Counted from the first letter of the stretch, positions 35,899 to 44,727 are shown. The stretch is DNA of 64,000 nucleotides from Achromobacter seleniivolatilans (GCF_030864005.1 NZ_CP132976.1:2480001-2544000); one strand, 5' to 3'. Notes: generated from the sequence alone by a model not told the origin. Numbers and translations are program-made.

Positions 35899-37146
35899 AT
35901 GGAACATCGGGAAGTCGTCGTCATTGGTGCGGGCCCCTCCGGCGCGGTTGCGGCGGCCCTGCTCAAGAGGCAAGGGCATGATGTGCTGATGCTGGAGCGC
36001 CAGCAATTTCCCAGGTTTTCCATCGGTGAAAGCCTGCTGGCGCACTGCCTGGAATTCGTGGAAGAAGCCGGCATGATGCCCGCCGTGCAAGCAGCGGGCT
36101 TCCAAGTCAAGAATGGCGCCGCCTTCGCGCGGGGCGATGAATACGCGTATTTCGACTTCCGCGACAAATTCACGCCCGGCCCCGGCACCACGTTCCAAGT
36201 GCAACGCGCCCATTTCGACAAGGTGCTGGCCGACGACGCCGAACGCCAAGGCGTTGAAGTGCGCTACTTGCAGGAAGTCACCGCTGCCAACTTCGAGGGC
36301 GACAGCCCACTACTGGACGTGCGCGGCGCCGACGGCAGCACCTACCAAGTGCAAAGCCAATTTGTGCTGGATGCCAGCGGCTATGGCCGCGTGCTGGCGC
36401 GTTTGCTGGATCTGGAGCGTCCGTCGTCGATGCCGCCCCGCAAAGCCATCTTTACCCATATCGAAGACCGCATCGATGACGCCGGTTTTGACCGCGAGAA
36501 GATTCTGATCAGCGTGCATCCGGAACAACCCGGCATCTGGTACTGGCTGATCCCGTTCTCCAACGGCCGTTGCTCATTCGGTGTCGTCGGCGGGCAAGAC
36601 CTGTTCGGCGGGCCTGATCAGGATTTGATGGCGACGTTGCGGGCCATGGCCGACGCCGCGCCCAATCTGAAGCGCGTGCTGAAGAATGCAGTGTGGGACA
36701 CCCCCGCCAACACCATCGGCGGGTATTCGGCTAGCGTCACCCGCCTGTATGGCCCCGGCTACGCGCTGTTGGGCAACGCCGCCGAATTTCTGGACCCCGT
36801 ATTCTCGTCCGGCGTCACCATCGCCCTGCGCTCGTCCAAGCTGGCCACCGACGCCTTGCATCGCCAACTGAGCGGCGAACCGGTCGACTGGCAAACGGAT
36901 TTCGCCGATCCGCTGATGCTAGGCGTAGAAACTTTCCGCGCCTACGTGCAAGGCTGGTACAGCGGAGAATTCCAAGATGTGGTGTTCTACCAGAACGCCC
37001 AACCAGAGATCCGGCGCATGATCAGTTCCATCCTGGCGGGTTACGCCTGGGACACCAGCAATCCGTTTGTCGCCAACCCGCAGCGCCGCCTGCGCATGCT
37101 GAGCGAATTGTGCCGCGGCGTTCAAACGCAAGCCGAACCTGCCTGA
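35899..37146 (+). CDS. FAD-dependent halogenase-like oxidoreductase
   Basis: This 415-residue flavoprotein starts with VVVIGAGPSGAVAAALLKR (GxGxxG) and has ERQQFPRFSIGESLL. W214-Y-W216-L-I218-P219 is an exact WxWxIP motif, and Lys71 in GFQVKNGAAF is where the catalytic lysine of CmlS/CndH-type flavin halogenases sits. The late GNAAEFLDPVFSSGV is the FAD-binding region. It lies inside the APE operon, between exporter and lipoprotein genes, with a 40-base gap holding an AAGGAAA ribosome site. Halogenation of the aryl head is possible; a plain dehydrogenase or reductase role is the alternative. Confidence 0.82.
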   Translation: MEHREVVVIGAGPSGAVAAALLKRQGHDVLMLERQQFPRFSIGESLLAHCLEFVEEAGMMPAVQAAGFQVKNGAAFARGDEYAYFDFRDKFTPGPGTTFQVQRAHFDKVLADDAERQGVEVRYLQEVTAANFEGDSPLLDVRGADGSTYQVQSQFVLDASGYGRVLARLLDLERPSSMPPRKAIFTHIEDRIDDAGFDREKILISVHPEQPGIWYWLIPFSNGRCSFGVVGGQDLFGGPDQDLMATLRAMADAAPNLKRVLKNAVWDTPANTIGGYSASVTRLYGPGYALLGNAAEFLDPVFSSGVTIALRSSKLATDALHRQLSGEPVDWQTDFADPLMLGVETFRAYVQGWYSGEFQDVVFYQNAQPEIRRMISSILAGYAWDTSNPFVANPQRRLRMLSELCRGVQTQAEPA

Positions 37147-37151
37147 TTGCC

Positions 37152-37706
37152 ATGATGTCCGCTTCCCTGCCCTTTCTGTCCGCGTGCCGCGCCACGGCCG
37201 CCGCACTGACGCTTGCCCTGTTGGCTGGGTGCGCTGGCGCGCCCCCAGTGCCCGCTCGCGATGCCCGCTTTACGGTGCCGCGCCAGTTGCACGTGGTGCA
37301 GTCGGCGGCAGGCCAACCGCAGCAGGACACGCTGCTGGTCGTGCAACGCGAAGGCGCGGCCCTGCGCTGGTCATTGTTTGACCCGATGGGCGTGCCGCAA
37401 GCGCGGCAGATGCTGGAACACGGGCAATGGCGCAATGACGGCTTCCTGCGTCCCAACGGACAGGCGCGCAACCTGTTCGCCGCGCTCATTTTTGCGTGGA
37501 CGCCCGAACAGGATCTGGATGCCGCATACGGTGCGGGCGCTTGGCGCAGCCGCGCCATCGGCGCAGGCGCCGAACGCACCTTGCAGGACCGCGGCGCAGC
37601 ACGTTGGACTGTGCGCTGGACGCAGGCGTCGCAGCCAGACGTCTTTTCCATTACCAATACCGATGGCGTCACGTGGCAGATCGAACCGCTGAGGGAACAA
37701 CCATGA
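37152..37706 (+). CDS. DUF3261 lipoprotein of the APE cluster
   Basis: This 184-residue protein has a hydrophobic leader and a clear LLAGC lipobox with Cys about residue 27. The body contains TVPRQLHVVQSAAGQPQQDTLL and a WSLFDPMGVPQARQML stretch typical of DUF3261 proteins found with APE genes. Outer-membrane anchoring and insertion of the polyene lipid is the inferred role, similar to LolB. The start at 37152 is six bases past the oxidoreductase stop; the 3' end overlaps the KS gene. Confidence 0.85.
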   Translation: MMSASLPFLSACRATAAALTLALLAGCAGAPPVPARDARFTVPRQLHVVQSAAGQPQQDTLLVVQREGAALRWSLFDPMGVPQARQMLEHGQWRNDGFLRPNGQARNLFAALIFAWTPEQDLDAAYGAGAWRSRAIGAGAERTLQDRGAARWTVRWTQASQPDVFSITNTDGVTWQIEPLREQP

Positions 37707-38902
37707 TCAGTTGGCTGGGCACGCCCGGTATCGTCTGCGCGCTTGGCGCCGGGACCGATGCCGCCGCTCGGGCCGCCTTTGCCGGCGACACAGGCGGCAT
37801 GCGCGCGCAGACGGGCTGGGTTGACGGCCGCGCTTTGACGCTGGGCAGCTATGCGGGCGAGCTGCCGCCCATTGGCGATGACCTGCCCGCGCACCATCAC
37901 AGCCGCAACAACCAATTGCTGCTGGCCTGCGCGGCGCAGATCGAAAATCAAATTCAACGCGCCATTGCCCGCCATGGCCCTCACCGCATCGCCGTGGTCC
38001 TTGGCACCAGCACGTCCGGCGTGAACGACAACGCCCCCGCCTTCCGCCAGCTCGCAGCCCAAGGCGCTTGGCCGGACGGTTACGACTACCGGCGCCAGGT
38101 TCTGTCTTCGCCTGCATCATTCCTGGCTGACTACCTGCGCGTAACCGGTCCTGCTTATACGCTGTCGACCGCCTGCACCTCCAGCGCGCGCGCGCTGCTG
38201 TCGGCGCGCAGACTGCTCGCATCAGGCCTGTGCGACGCCGTGATCTGCGGCGGCGCGGACACCCTATGCCGCCTGACCATCAATGGTTTTGCCACATTGG
38301 AAGCCGTGGACGATACGCGCTGTCTGCCATTTTCGGTCAACCGCCGCGGCATCAATATCGGCGAGGCCGGCGTGCTGTTCCTGATGGAACGCGAGGCCGC
38401 TGACGCGCAGGCGGTGGCGCTGTTGGGCGGTGGCGCCAGCTCCGACGCATGGCATATGTCAGCGCCGGAGCCCACTGGCGCTGGCGCGCGTCAGGCCATG
38501 CTGGCCGCCTTGGCCTCTGCGGATGTGGACGCAGCAGCCATCGGCTGGGTCAATCTGCACGGTACCGGCACGCAGCACAACGATGCGATGGAAAGCCTGG
38601 CCATGGATGCCGTATTTCCGCAAGGCGTGCCGTGCGCGTCCACCAAGGCGCTGACCGGCCACACGCTGGGCGCTGCGGGCGCAATGGAAGCCGCGCTGGC
38701 GTGGATCACGCTGTCCGAAAGCAATGCCGGCGGACACTTGCCTCCCCACGTTTGGGACGGCCAGCCAGACCCCGCTCTGCCCGCTCTGGACTTCAGCGCA
38801 GCCGGGCACCGCTACGCGCAGGGCCGGCCGCGCATTGCCATGAGCAACTCCTTCGCCTTCGGCGGCAACAACGCCAGCCTGATCCTGGGAACCCCACGAT
38901 GA
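37703..38902 (+). CDS. Beta-ketoacyl-ACP synthase (first APE KS)
   Basis: This 399-residue KS has the catalytic Cys in STACTSSARALL (about residue 155) and two histidines, in NLHGTGTQHND and ALTGHTLGAAG. All three active-site residues are therefore present, unlike the CLF at 26483. It would extend the polyene chain by condensing malonyl-ACP units. The start at 37703 overlaps the lipoprotein stop. Confidence 0.92.
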   Translation: MISWLGTPGIVCALGAGTDAAARAAFAGDTGGMRAQTGWVDGRALTLGSYAGELPPIGDDLPAHHHSRNNQLLLACAAQIENQIQRAIARHGPHRIAVVLGTSTSGVNDNAPAFRQLAAQGAWPDGYDYRRQVLSSPASFLADYLRVTGPAYTLSTACTSSARALLSARRLLASGLCDAVICGGADTLCRLTINGFATLEAVDDTRCLPFSVNRRGINIGEAGVLFLMEREAADAQAVALLGGGASSDAWHMSAPEPTGAGARQAMLAALASADVDAAAIGWVNLHGTGTQHNDAMESLAMDAVFPQGVPCASTKALTGHTLGAAGAMEAALAWITLSESNAGGHLPPHVWDGQPDPALPALDFSAAGHRYAQGRPRIAMSNSFAFGGNNASLILGTPR

Positions 38903-39360
38903 ATGCCTGCCCCTGGCCCATTTCCAGCCTGTTGCCGCACGCCGGCAACATGATTCTGATCGACGAAGTCTGCGGTTATGACGCTGACAGCCTTACCGCC
39001 CGCGCCGTAGTCCGGCCAGGCCCCTATTCGCTGCCCGACGATACGCTGCCGCCCTGGCTGGGCATGGAATTCATGGCACAAGCCGTCGGCGCTTGGGCGG
39101 GCTGCCATGCGCGCTTGGGCGGCGAAGAGGTCAAGCTGGGCTTCCTTCTGGGTACGCGCCGGTATGAATGCCACGCCGATACGCTACCCGTCGGAACCGT
39201 ACTGACTATCCGTGTTGAACGCGGCTTGATCGACGCCAGCGGCATGAGCGTCTTCGAATGCGAATTGCGCGACGCGACACGTCTGCTTGCACAGGCCAGG
39301 CTGAACGTCTATCAGCCCAAGGACCCTACCGCTTTTATCCAGGAAGAATCCCCTCAATGA
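38899..39360 (+). CDS. APE hotdog dehydratase (ApeP-like)
   Basis: This 153-residue single-hotdog protein has LLPHAGNMILIDEV with the catalytic His and PPWLGMEFMAQAVGAWAG with the second acidic position. The family dehydrates beta-hydroxyacyl-ACP during polyene growth. It overlaps the KS stop by four bases and the KR start by four bases. It is separate from the dehydratase domain fused to the ligase, so the cluster encodes two dehydratase modules. Confidence 0.9.
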   Translation: MNACPWPISSLLPHAGNMILIDEVCGYDADSLTARAVVRPGPYSLPDDTLPPWLGMEFMAQAVGAWAGCHARLGGEEVKLGFLLGTRRYECHADTLPVGTVLTIRVERGLIDASGMSVFECELRDATRLLAQARLNVYQPKDPTAFIQEESPQ

Positions 39361-40088
39361 GCGCTGCCCCCATCCTCGTAACCGGCTCAAGCCGCGGCAT
39401 CGGCCGCGCCATTGCGCTGGCCCTGGCCGATGCAGGCCACGACCTGGTGCTGCACTGCCGCCAGCAACGCGAACAAGCCGAATCGGTGCAAGCCGAGATC
39501 CAGGCCCTGGGCCGTCAGGCCCGCATTCTGCAATTCGACGTGGCAGATCGTGCACAATGCGCCGCAACGCTGCAAGCGGACATCGACGCACATGGCGCCT
39601 ATTACGGCGTGGTGCTGAATGCTGGCTTGACCCGTGACGGCGCTTTCCCCGCGCTGACGGGCGACGACTGGGATCAAGTCCTGCGTACCAATCTAGACGG
39701 CTTCTACAACGTGCTCAGCCCGCTGGCCATGCCCATGATCCGCCGCCGCGCAGCGGGCCGCGTGGTCTGCATGGCATCGGTCTCGGGCCTGGTGGGCAAT
39801 CGCGGTCAGGTCAACTACAGCGCGTCCAAAGCTGGCTTGATTGGCGCCGCCAAGGCGCTGGCCGTGGAACTCGCCAAACGCCACATCACCGTGAACTGCG
39901 TGGCGCCGGGCCTGATCGATACCGACATGATCGATGAGCATGTGCCCGTCGAAGAAATTCTGAAAGCGGTGCCAGCCCAACGTATGGGCCGACCGGAAGA
40001 GGTAGCCGCCACGGTGGTGTTCCTGATGTCGCCGGGCGCCGCCTATATCACGCGGCAGGTGATCGCTGTCAACGGAGGACTGTGCTGA
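39357..40088 (+). CDS. 3-oxoacyl-ACP reductase (SDR, FabG-like)
   Basis: This 243-residue short-chain dehydrogenase has VTGSSRGIGRAIAL for NADPH binding, VLNAGLTRDG, and the catalytic triad in MASVSG followed by YSASKAG. It reduces beta-ketoacyl-ACP after each condensation. The start at 39357 overlaps the dehydratase stop, and its own stop shares bases with the next ATG (TGATG). Neighbours place it in the polyene pathway, not in general fatty acid synthesis. Confidence 0.93.
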   Translation: MSAAPILVTGSSRGIGRAIALALADAGHDLVLHCRQQREQAESVQAEIQALGRQARILQFDVADRAQCAATLQADIDAHGAYYGVVLNAGLTRDGAFPALTGDDWDQVLRTNLDGFYNVLSPLAMPMIRRRAAGRVVCMASVSGLVGNRGQVNYSASKAGLIGAAKALAVELAKRHITVNCVAPGLIDTDMIDEHVPVEEILKAVPAQRMGRPEEVAATVVFLMSPGAAYITRQVIAVNGGLC

Positions 40089-41314
40089 TGAACCGCGTTG
40101 TCATTACCGGCATGGCCGGCATCAGTGCCCTGGGGTCCGATTGGGCCAGCGTCCAGCAGGCATTTCAATCAGGGCAAAGCGCCATCCGCTACATGCCGGA
40201 CTGGTCGCGCTACCCCGAACTGAACACACGCCTGGCCGGCCCCGTGGCTGATTTCAAGGTGCCAGCTCACTGGACCCGCAAGCAGCTACGCAGCATGGGG
40301 CGTGTATCGCAGTTGTCGGTGCGCGCAGCAGAACTGGCGCTGACAGACGCCGGGTTGTTGGGGGACGCCAGCATTACCGACGGACGCATGGGCGTGGCCT
40401 GCGGATCGTCAGTTGGCAGTACCGCGGAAATCCGGGCATTCGGCAACATGCTGCTCAATGGCGTGACGGAAGACCTCAACGCCAACTCCTACGTCCGCAT
40501 GATGCCGCACACGACAGCAGCCAACGTCGGCATCTTCTTTGAACTGAAGGGCCGCATCATTCCGACCTCCAGCGCCTGCACCTCGGGAAGCCAAGGCATA
40601 GGCTACGCCTACGAGGCGATCCGTTATGGCCGTCAGGCCATGATGCTGGCCGGCGGTTCGGAAGAATTGTGCGCCAGCGAAGCGCTGGTGTTCGATGCGC
40701 TCTACGCCACCAGCCAGCAAAACGACACACCGGAACTTACGCCACGGCCTTATGACCGCGACCGCGATGGGCTGGTAATTGGCGAAGGCGGCGGCATGCT
40801 GGTGCTGGAGTCCCTGGACCATGCAGTGGCCCGAGGCGCGCGCATCCACGCAGAAATCGTGGGCTTCGGCAGCAACTCGGATGGCACCCACATCACCCGC
40901 CCGGAAGCCACCACGATGCGCATCGCGATGGAAATGGCACTGACCGACGCATCCCTGCCGCCCGAGGCCATCGGCTACGTCAATGGCCATGGCACGGCGA
41001 CGGAACAGGGCGACATCGCTGAAACACAGGCAACGCATAGCCTGTTCGGCAGCCGCATGCCTATCAGCTCACAAAAGAGCTACCTGGGCCACACGCTGGG
41101 CGCCTGCGGCGTACTGGAATCGTGGTTCAGCATCGAAATGCTCAACCGCGATTGGTACGCCCCCACGCTCAACCTGCGCAATGTCGATCCGCGCTGCGGC
41201 GAATTGGATTACCTGCAAGGCGACGGACGGCGCATGAGCAATGAGTACGTCATGAACAACAATTTCGCCTTTGGCGGAATTAACACGTCCCTTATTTTTC
41301 GCCGCTGGCCCTGA
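40088..41314 (+). CDS. Beta-ketoacyl-ACP synthase (second APE KS, FabF-like)
   Basis: This 408-residue KS has the nucleophile in SSACTSGSQGIGYAYEA and histidines in VNGHGTATEQGD and SYLGHTLGACG. ATG at 40088 is preferred to the GTG at 40082 because it forms a TGATG overlap with the reductase stop. This is the last gene of the cluster; the strand continues with an unrelated secreted protein after 53 bases. One KS likely starts the chain and the other extends it; which does which is not readable from sequence. Confidence 0.92.
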   Translation: MNRVVITGMAGISALGSDWASVQQAFQSGQSAIRYMPDWSRYPELNTRLAGPVADFKVPAHWTRKQLRSMGRVSQLSVRAAELALTDAGLLGDASITDGRMGVACGSSVGSTAEIRAFGNMLLNGVTEDLNANSYVRMMPHTTAANVGIFFELKGRIIPTSSACTSGSQGIGYAYEAIRYGRQAMMLAGGSEELCASEALVFDALYATSQQNDTPELTPRPYDRDRDGLVIGEGGGMLVLESLDHAVARGARIHAEIVGFGSNSDGTHITRPEATTMRIAMEMALTDASLPPEAIGYVNGHGTATEQGDIAETQATHSLFGSRMPISSQKSYLGHTLGACGVLESWFSIEMLNRDWYAPTLNLRNVDPRCGELDYLQGDGRRMSNEYVMNNNFAFGGINTSLIFRRWP

Positions 41315-41367
41315 CCCGGAATCGGGCGGCCAGCGCTTTGCAATCTTTCATCCTTGGAACGCACGTC

Positions 41368-41808
41368 ATGAAGATCACCTACAAGCTGTTCGGAGCGCTT
41401 TCCCTGTCGCTCGCTTGCTCGGCGCAAGCGCTGGCCGCGGATCGCACCGTGTTTTTGCCCCTGCAACCGGCTATCGACGCCGCGCTGGCTGCGGGCAAGA
41501 TCGACGGCAGCGTGAAGTTCTACCTCGCCGGCACGGGTCCCAAGGGCCAGGTGCTGGAAGAAGGCGTGGTGACCAACCGCAAGACCAACGCGTTCGCCAA
41601 GAAAGATGAAGACGCTTGCCTGTGGGTGGCCCAGTCCGCCGTAATCTCGCTGCACGAAGCCGCCAAGAAAGCGAACGCGAATGCCGTGACCAACATCGTC
41701 AGCTACTATCGCAAGAACGTTTCCACCAGCAAGACCGACTACGAATGCCATGCTGGCGCCACGGTCGCTGGCGTTGCCCTGCGCGGCGATCTGGCCCGGG
41801 TGAAGTAA
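41368..41808 (+). CDS. Secreted protein of the misnamed 'excinuclease' small family
   Basis: This 146-residue protein has a signal peptide (MKITYKLFGALSLSLACSA, cleavage near ALA-ADR). The mature part has FLPLQPAIDAAL, VKFYLAGTG, TNAFAKKDEDACLW and a late YECHAGATVAGVALRGDL. It resembles small proteobacterial proteins that databases often label excinuclease ATPase subunit; it has no Walker motif and cannot be UvrA. Two conserved cysteines (in DACLW and YECHAG) may form a disulfide. The function is unknown. It follows the APE operon on the same strand and could be read through from it. Confidence 0.78.
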   Translation: MKITYKLFGALSLSLACSAQALAADRTVFLPLQPAIDAALAAGKIDGSVKFYLAGTGPKGQVLEEGVVTNRKTNAFAKKDEDACLWVAQSAVISLHEAAKKANANAVTNIVSYYRKNVSTSKTDYECHAGATVAGVALRGDLARVK

Positions 41809-41872
41809 ACGCCATACCGGTCAGCCCGGTTTACACTTCCTGTTTGCCGCAACACCACACAAAGGTTTACCC

Positions 41873-42334
41873 ATGAGCACTGCTACGCTCAAGACCCGCC
41901 TCTCTGATTCCGTCAAGGATGCGATGCGCGCCAAGGCCGCTGCGCGCCTGACCACGCTGCGTTTCCTGCTGGCTGCCGTCAAGCAAAAGGAAGTGGATGA
42001 ACGCCGCGACCTGAACGACGCCGAGATCACCGCCATCATCGAAAAGCAGGTCAAGCAACGCCGCGAGTCCATCGCCGCGTTTGAACAGGCCGGCCGCACG
42101 GAAACGGCAGAACAGGAAAAGGCCGAATTGGTCGTGTTGCAGGAATTCCTGCCGCAAGCCGCCACGGCTGAAGAAGTGGCAGCCGCCATTGATGCCGCGC
42201 TGGCCGAAGTCGCCGCGCAAGGCGTGACGGGCGCACCCGCCATGGGCAAGGTCATGGCCTTGCTGAAGCAAGCCCTGGCTGGCCGCGCCGACATGACCGC
42301 GCTGTCGCAGCAAGTAAAGGCTCGTCTGGCTTAA
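41873..42334 (+). CDS. GatB/YqeY domain protein
   Basis: This 153-residue helical protein has the YqeY features: KTRLSDSVKDAMRAKAAARLTTLRFLLAAVKQKEVDERR at the start, EQEKAELVVLQEFLPQ in the middle and APAMGKVMALLKQALAGRADM near the end. The same domain is the tail of the GatB amidotransferase subunit, where it touches tRNA. The role of the free form is not established. Often it lies between rpsU and dnaG; here those genes are absent. An AAAGG site precedes the start. Confidence 0.92.
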   Translation: MSTATLKTRLSDSVKDAMRAKAAARLTTLRFLLAAVKQKEVDERRDLNDAEITAIIEKQVKQRRESIAAFEQAGRTETAEQEKAELVVLQEFLPQAATAEEVAAAIDAALAEVAAQGVTGAPAMGKVMALLKQALAGRADMTALSQQVKARLA

Positions 42335-42354
42335 CGCCAGTTGGCGCTCCGCCT

Positions 42355-42377
42355 GCCCAGGCAGTCATTGCCTGGGC
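42355..42377. terminator. Hairpin between YqeY and dinB genes (no T-run)
   Basis: A 9-bp perfect stem GCCCAGGCA (42355-42363) pairs with TGCCTGGGC (42369-42377) around GTCAT. It lies in the gap between two convergent genes, where a shared terminator is expected, but no T-tract follows on either side. Confidence 0.45.
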
Positions 42378-42407
42378 GGTAGTCTTGTCAACGCCGTCCG
42401 GAACGGA

Positions 42408-43490
42408 TCAGAACGCACCGCCGAAAAGATCAGGTTGGCGCGACTGCTCCTCGGGGTCGGCAAAATTGCTCATCCCCACCCCCGCCAGCCGATACAGCGT
42501 ATCCGGCGGCAATTCCACGCGTTCGCACAGCAATCTGGCCACTGCTGCCAACTCCGCAGCCGACACCGGTGGATTCGGGCTGGTCTGGCTGCGCGTCAGG
42601 ATGCGAAACCGATCAGTCTTCAGCTTAAGCACCACCGTGCGCCCCAGCGCGCCTTTCTTTAACGCCTGATCCCACACCTTGTCCGCCATGCGGTCGATGG
42701 CGTCCCCCAGCGCATCCAGCCGGATATCTTCCGAAAACGTGGTTTCCGCAGACACCTGCTGCAAGGGCTGATCCGTCTGCACGTCACGCTCATCGATGCC
42801 GCGCGCTAACTCGTACAGCCGCCGGCCATAGCGGCCAAAATAGTGTTCAAGTTCCTGGGCGCTATGTGTAGCCAGGTCGCCTACGGTTTGGATGCCCAGT
42901 TGTTCCAGGCGCGCTTGCGTGACTTTGCCCACCCCGGGCACTTTGCGCACCGGTAAGGGTTGCAGGAATTCCAGCACTTTGGCGGGCCGGATCACATATT
43001 GGCCGTCGGGCTTGTTCCAGTCTGACGCAATTTTGGCCAAGAACTTGTTCGGGGCAATGCCTGCGGACGCTGTCAGCCCGGTTTCCTCGCGGATCTGGTG
43101 CCGGATAACCTGAGCCACCTCGGTAGCCGAAGGCAGCCCGCACTTATTGGTGGTGACATCCAGATAGGCCTCGTCCAGCGACAGCGGCTCAATCAAATCC
43201 GTGTGACGGGCAAAAATTTGACGAATCTGGCGCGAGACCTCGCGGTACCGGTTGAAATCCGGGGGCACGTAAATGGCCTGCGGACAAAGGCGCTCCGCGC
43301 GGATGGCGGACATGGCCGAGTGAATGCCAAAACGCCGGGCCTCGTAAGACGCCGCGCACACGACCGAACGCGGGCCGGTCCACGCCACGACCACCGGCTT
43401 GCCACGCAGATCAGGGTTGTCGCGCTGCTCCACGGACGCGTAGAACGCATCCATGTCCACGTGCACGATCTTGCGCAAAAGTTGAGACAT
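42408..43490 (-). CDS. dinB: DNA polymerase IV
   Basis: This 360-residue Y-family polymerase copies damaged templates with low fidelity. The N-terminal HVDMDAFYASVEQRDNP supplies the first metal-binding Asp, and PLSLDEAYLDVT the second acidic pair. The thumb and little-finger parts follow (VRKVPGVGKVTQARLEQLGI is a helix-hairpin-helix). The C-terminus lacks an obvious long beta-clamp tail, but it ends QSRQPDLFGGAF, whose QPDLFG is a good clamp-binding motif (QxxLF). It converges with yqeY. Confidence 0.95.
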   Translation of the reverse strand: MSQLLRKIVHVDMDAFYASVEQRDNPDLRGKPVVVAWTGPRSVVCAASYEARRFGIHSAMSAIRAERLCPQAIYVPPDFNRYREVSRQIRQIFARHTDLIEPLSLDEAYLDVTTNKCGLPSATEVAQVIRHQIREETGLTASAGIAPNKFLAKIASDWNKPDGQYVIRPAKVLEFLQPLPVRKVPGVGKVTQARLEQLGIQTVGDLATHSAQELEHYFGRYGRRLYELARGIDERDVQTDQPLQQVSAETTFSEDIRLDALGDAIDRMADKVWDQALKKGALGRTVVLKLKTDRFRILTRSQTSPNPPVSAAELAAVARLLCERVELPPDTLYRLAGVGMSNFADPEEQSRQPDLFGGAF

Positions 43491-43594
43491 TCCGCTGACG
43501 ACAAGTGGTTCGCCCCGCTACGCGCTGGCGGCCACTGCAAAAAAATATATTATGACCGGCTAACCCGCCTTCCAATACCGCCCATCACCGTTTT

Positions 43595-44011
43595 ATGACC
43601 GCACCCGCACAAACCGACTATTTCGGCCTGACGATTCCCTTCATGAGCTTCATCGGCCTGGTGCCAGAAAGCATCGCGCCAGCCTTTGCCCGCACAACGC
43701 TGCCCTGGCGGCAGGACTTGACCAACAGCCGCGGCGACATTCACGGCGGCACGCTCATGAGCGTGCTGGACTTCACGCTTAGCGCCGCAGCCCGCGGTTC
43801 GGCCGACGCCACCGAAGGCATGGCCACCATCGACATGAACACGACGTTCCTGTCGCCGGGCACGGGCGATCTGGTCATCGAAGCGCGCTGCCTGCGCCGC
43901 GGCGCATCCATCGCCTTCTGTGAAGGCGATATCCGCCGCGCCGATGGCGAACTGGTGGCGCGCGCCACCGCCACGTTCAAGATCATCCGCCGCCGTCCCG
44001 GCGGCGATTGA
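43595..44011 (+). CDS. PaaI-family hotdog thioesterase
   Basis: This 138-residue protein has the hotdog motif [21 protein letters not shown], with the catalytic acidic residue in the helix, and [14 protein letters not shown] after. Proteins of this type hydrolyse aryl- or acyl-CoA thioesters. It is divergent from dinB with a 104-base gap, and I see no strong ribosome site. No aromatic-degradation genes are near. Confidence 0.87.
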   Translation: MTAPAQTDYFGLTIPFMSFIGLVPESIAPAFARTTLPWRQDLTNSRGDIHGGTLMSVLDFTLSAAARGSADATEGMATIDMNTTFLSPGTGDLVIEARCLRRGASIAFCEGDIRRADGELVARATATFKIIRRRPGGD

Positions 44012-44050
44012 TTCCTGCCATCGACGGCAGCACCGCCTTGCGCGCCTGGC

Positions 44051-44506
44051 CTAGTTTGGCAAGTCGCGCGAGGGCTTGACGACGGGACGCGGGTCCAGCG
44101 GCATATAGGTGCTGCACGAAGTAATGCTGTAGTAGATAGCGTCCTGCATCGCCTGCATTGCAGCCGCATCCCAGGTGCCCTTGCCCCACATCACAATGCG
44201 CACATCGGTGGACTTTGGGCCCGCCGCTTTCAGGTCAACGCGCGACATCTCGTTGTCCGTGTAAGGCGCCAGCACCCGCACCACGCCAGACTGCGCGCTT
44301 TCGTTCAGATCAGCGATCACGCGGTAGGCATTGTCGGTGCTGCGCAGGCAGTTGTTCGACTGCCGGATCACCGTGGCGTAGGCGTCCTTGAAGGCGACCG
44401 GCGCCTTGAACTCGCTGTGCGGCGACGAACTGCCCGGCGAGATGCCCAACGAGCAGCCTGCCAGACCCAGCGCCAGCGCGGATGCCGCGACCAGATTCCT
44501 GTACAT
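44051..44506 (-). CDS. Small lipoprotein of unknown function
   Basis: This 151-residue protein starts at 44506 (GGAG ribosome site seven bases before) with MYRNLVAASALALGLAGCS, an ideal lipobox with Cys about residue 18. The rest has FKDAYATVIRQSNNCLRS and two further cysteines (CLRS, TSCSTYM) that may pair. It resembles lipoproteins conserved in Bordetella and Achromobacter, but I cannot name a function. It converges with the thioesterase gene. Confidence 0.78.
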   Translation of the reverse strand: MYRNLVAASALALGLAGCSLGISPGSSSPHSEFKAPVAFKDAYATVIRQSNNCLRSTDNAYRVIADLNESAQSGVVRVLAPYTDNEMSRVDLKAAGPKSTDVRIVMWGKGTWDAAAMQAMQDAIYYSITSCSTYMPLDPRPVVKPSRDLPN

Positions 44507-44727
44507 GTAATTCTCCAGATGAATTGCCGCGATTATCCCGCAAACCGTCCGGCGGCATAAGTGGTGCCGGTTCGACACTGCGCGCGCGACTATGGCATTA
44601 TCGACGAGCCGCCGGCGGCTGACGCCGGCACGTGCCCGCCGGACCGCCCGCCTGCCTGAGACGGTCCGCGCCGCATTCCGCACCAATGCCAAAAACACCT
44701 AAGGCATTGAAATCACGGAGGTCTTCC

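Larger units (their letters stand above)
25710..41314. other. Aryl polyene (APE) biosynthetic gene cluster
   Basis: Seventeen plus-strand genes (26483-41314), most overlapping by ATGA, plus one divergent phosphopantetheinyl transferase, match the gene set known for aryl polyene pigments of Gram-negative bacteria (flexirubin/xanthomonadin-like). The set has starter ligase, carrier proteins, two KS and a CLF, KR, two dehydratase modules, thioesterase, acyltransferases, glycosyltransferase, MMPL exporter, LolA-like protein and DUF3261 lipoprotein. The product would be an aryl-headed conjugated polyene carboxylic acid attached to a glycolipid or lipid in the outer membrane, protecting against oxidative stress. 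I see no methyltransferase in the cluster, so head-group methylation would need another gene. Confidence 0.9.

Noticed and set aside
41368..41808. UvrA-like excinuclease subunit
   Set aside because: The protein has 146 residues, a signal peptide and no Walker motifs or zinc fingers.
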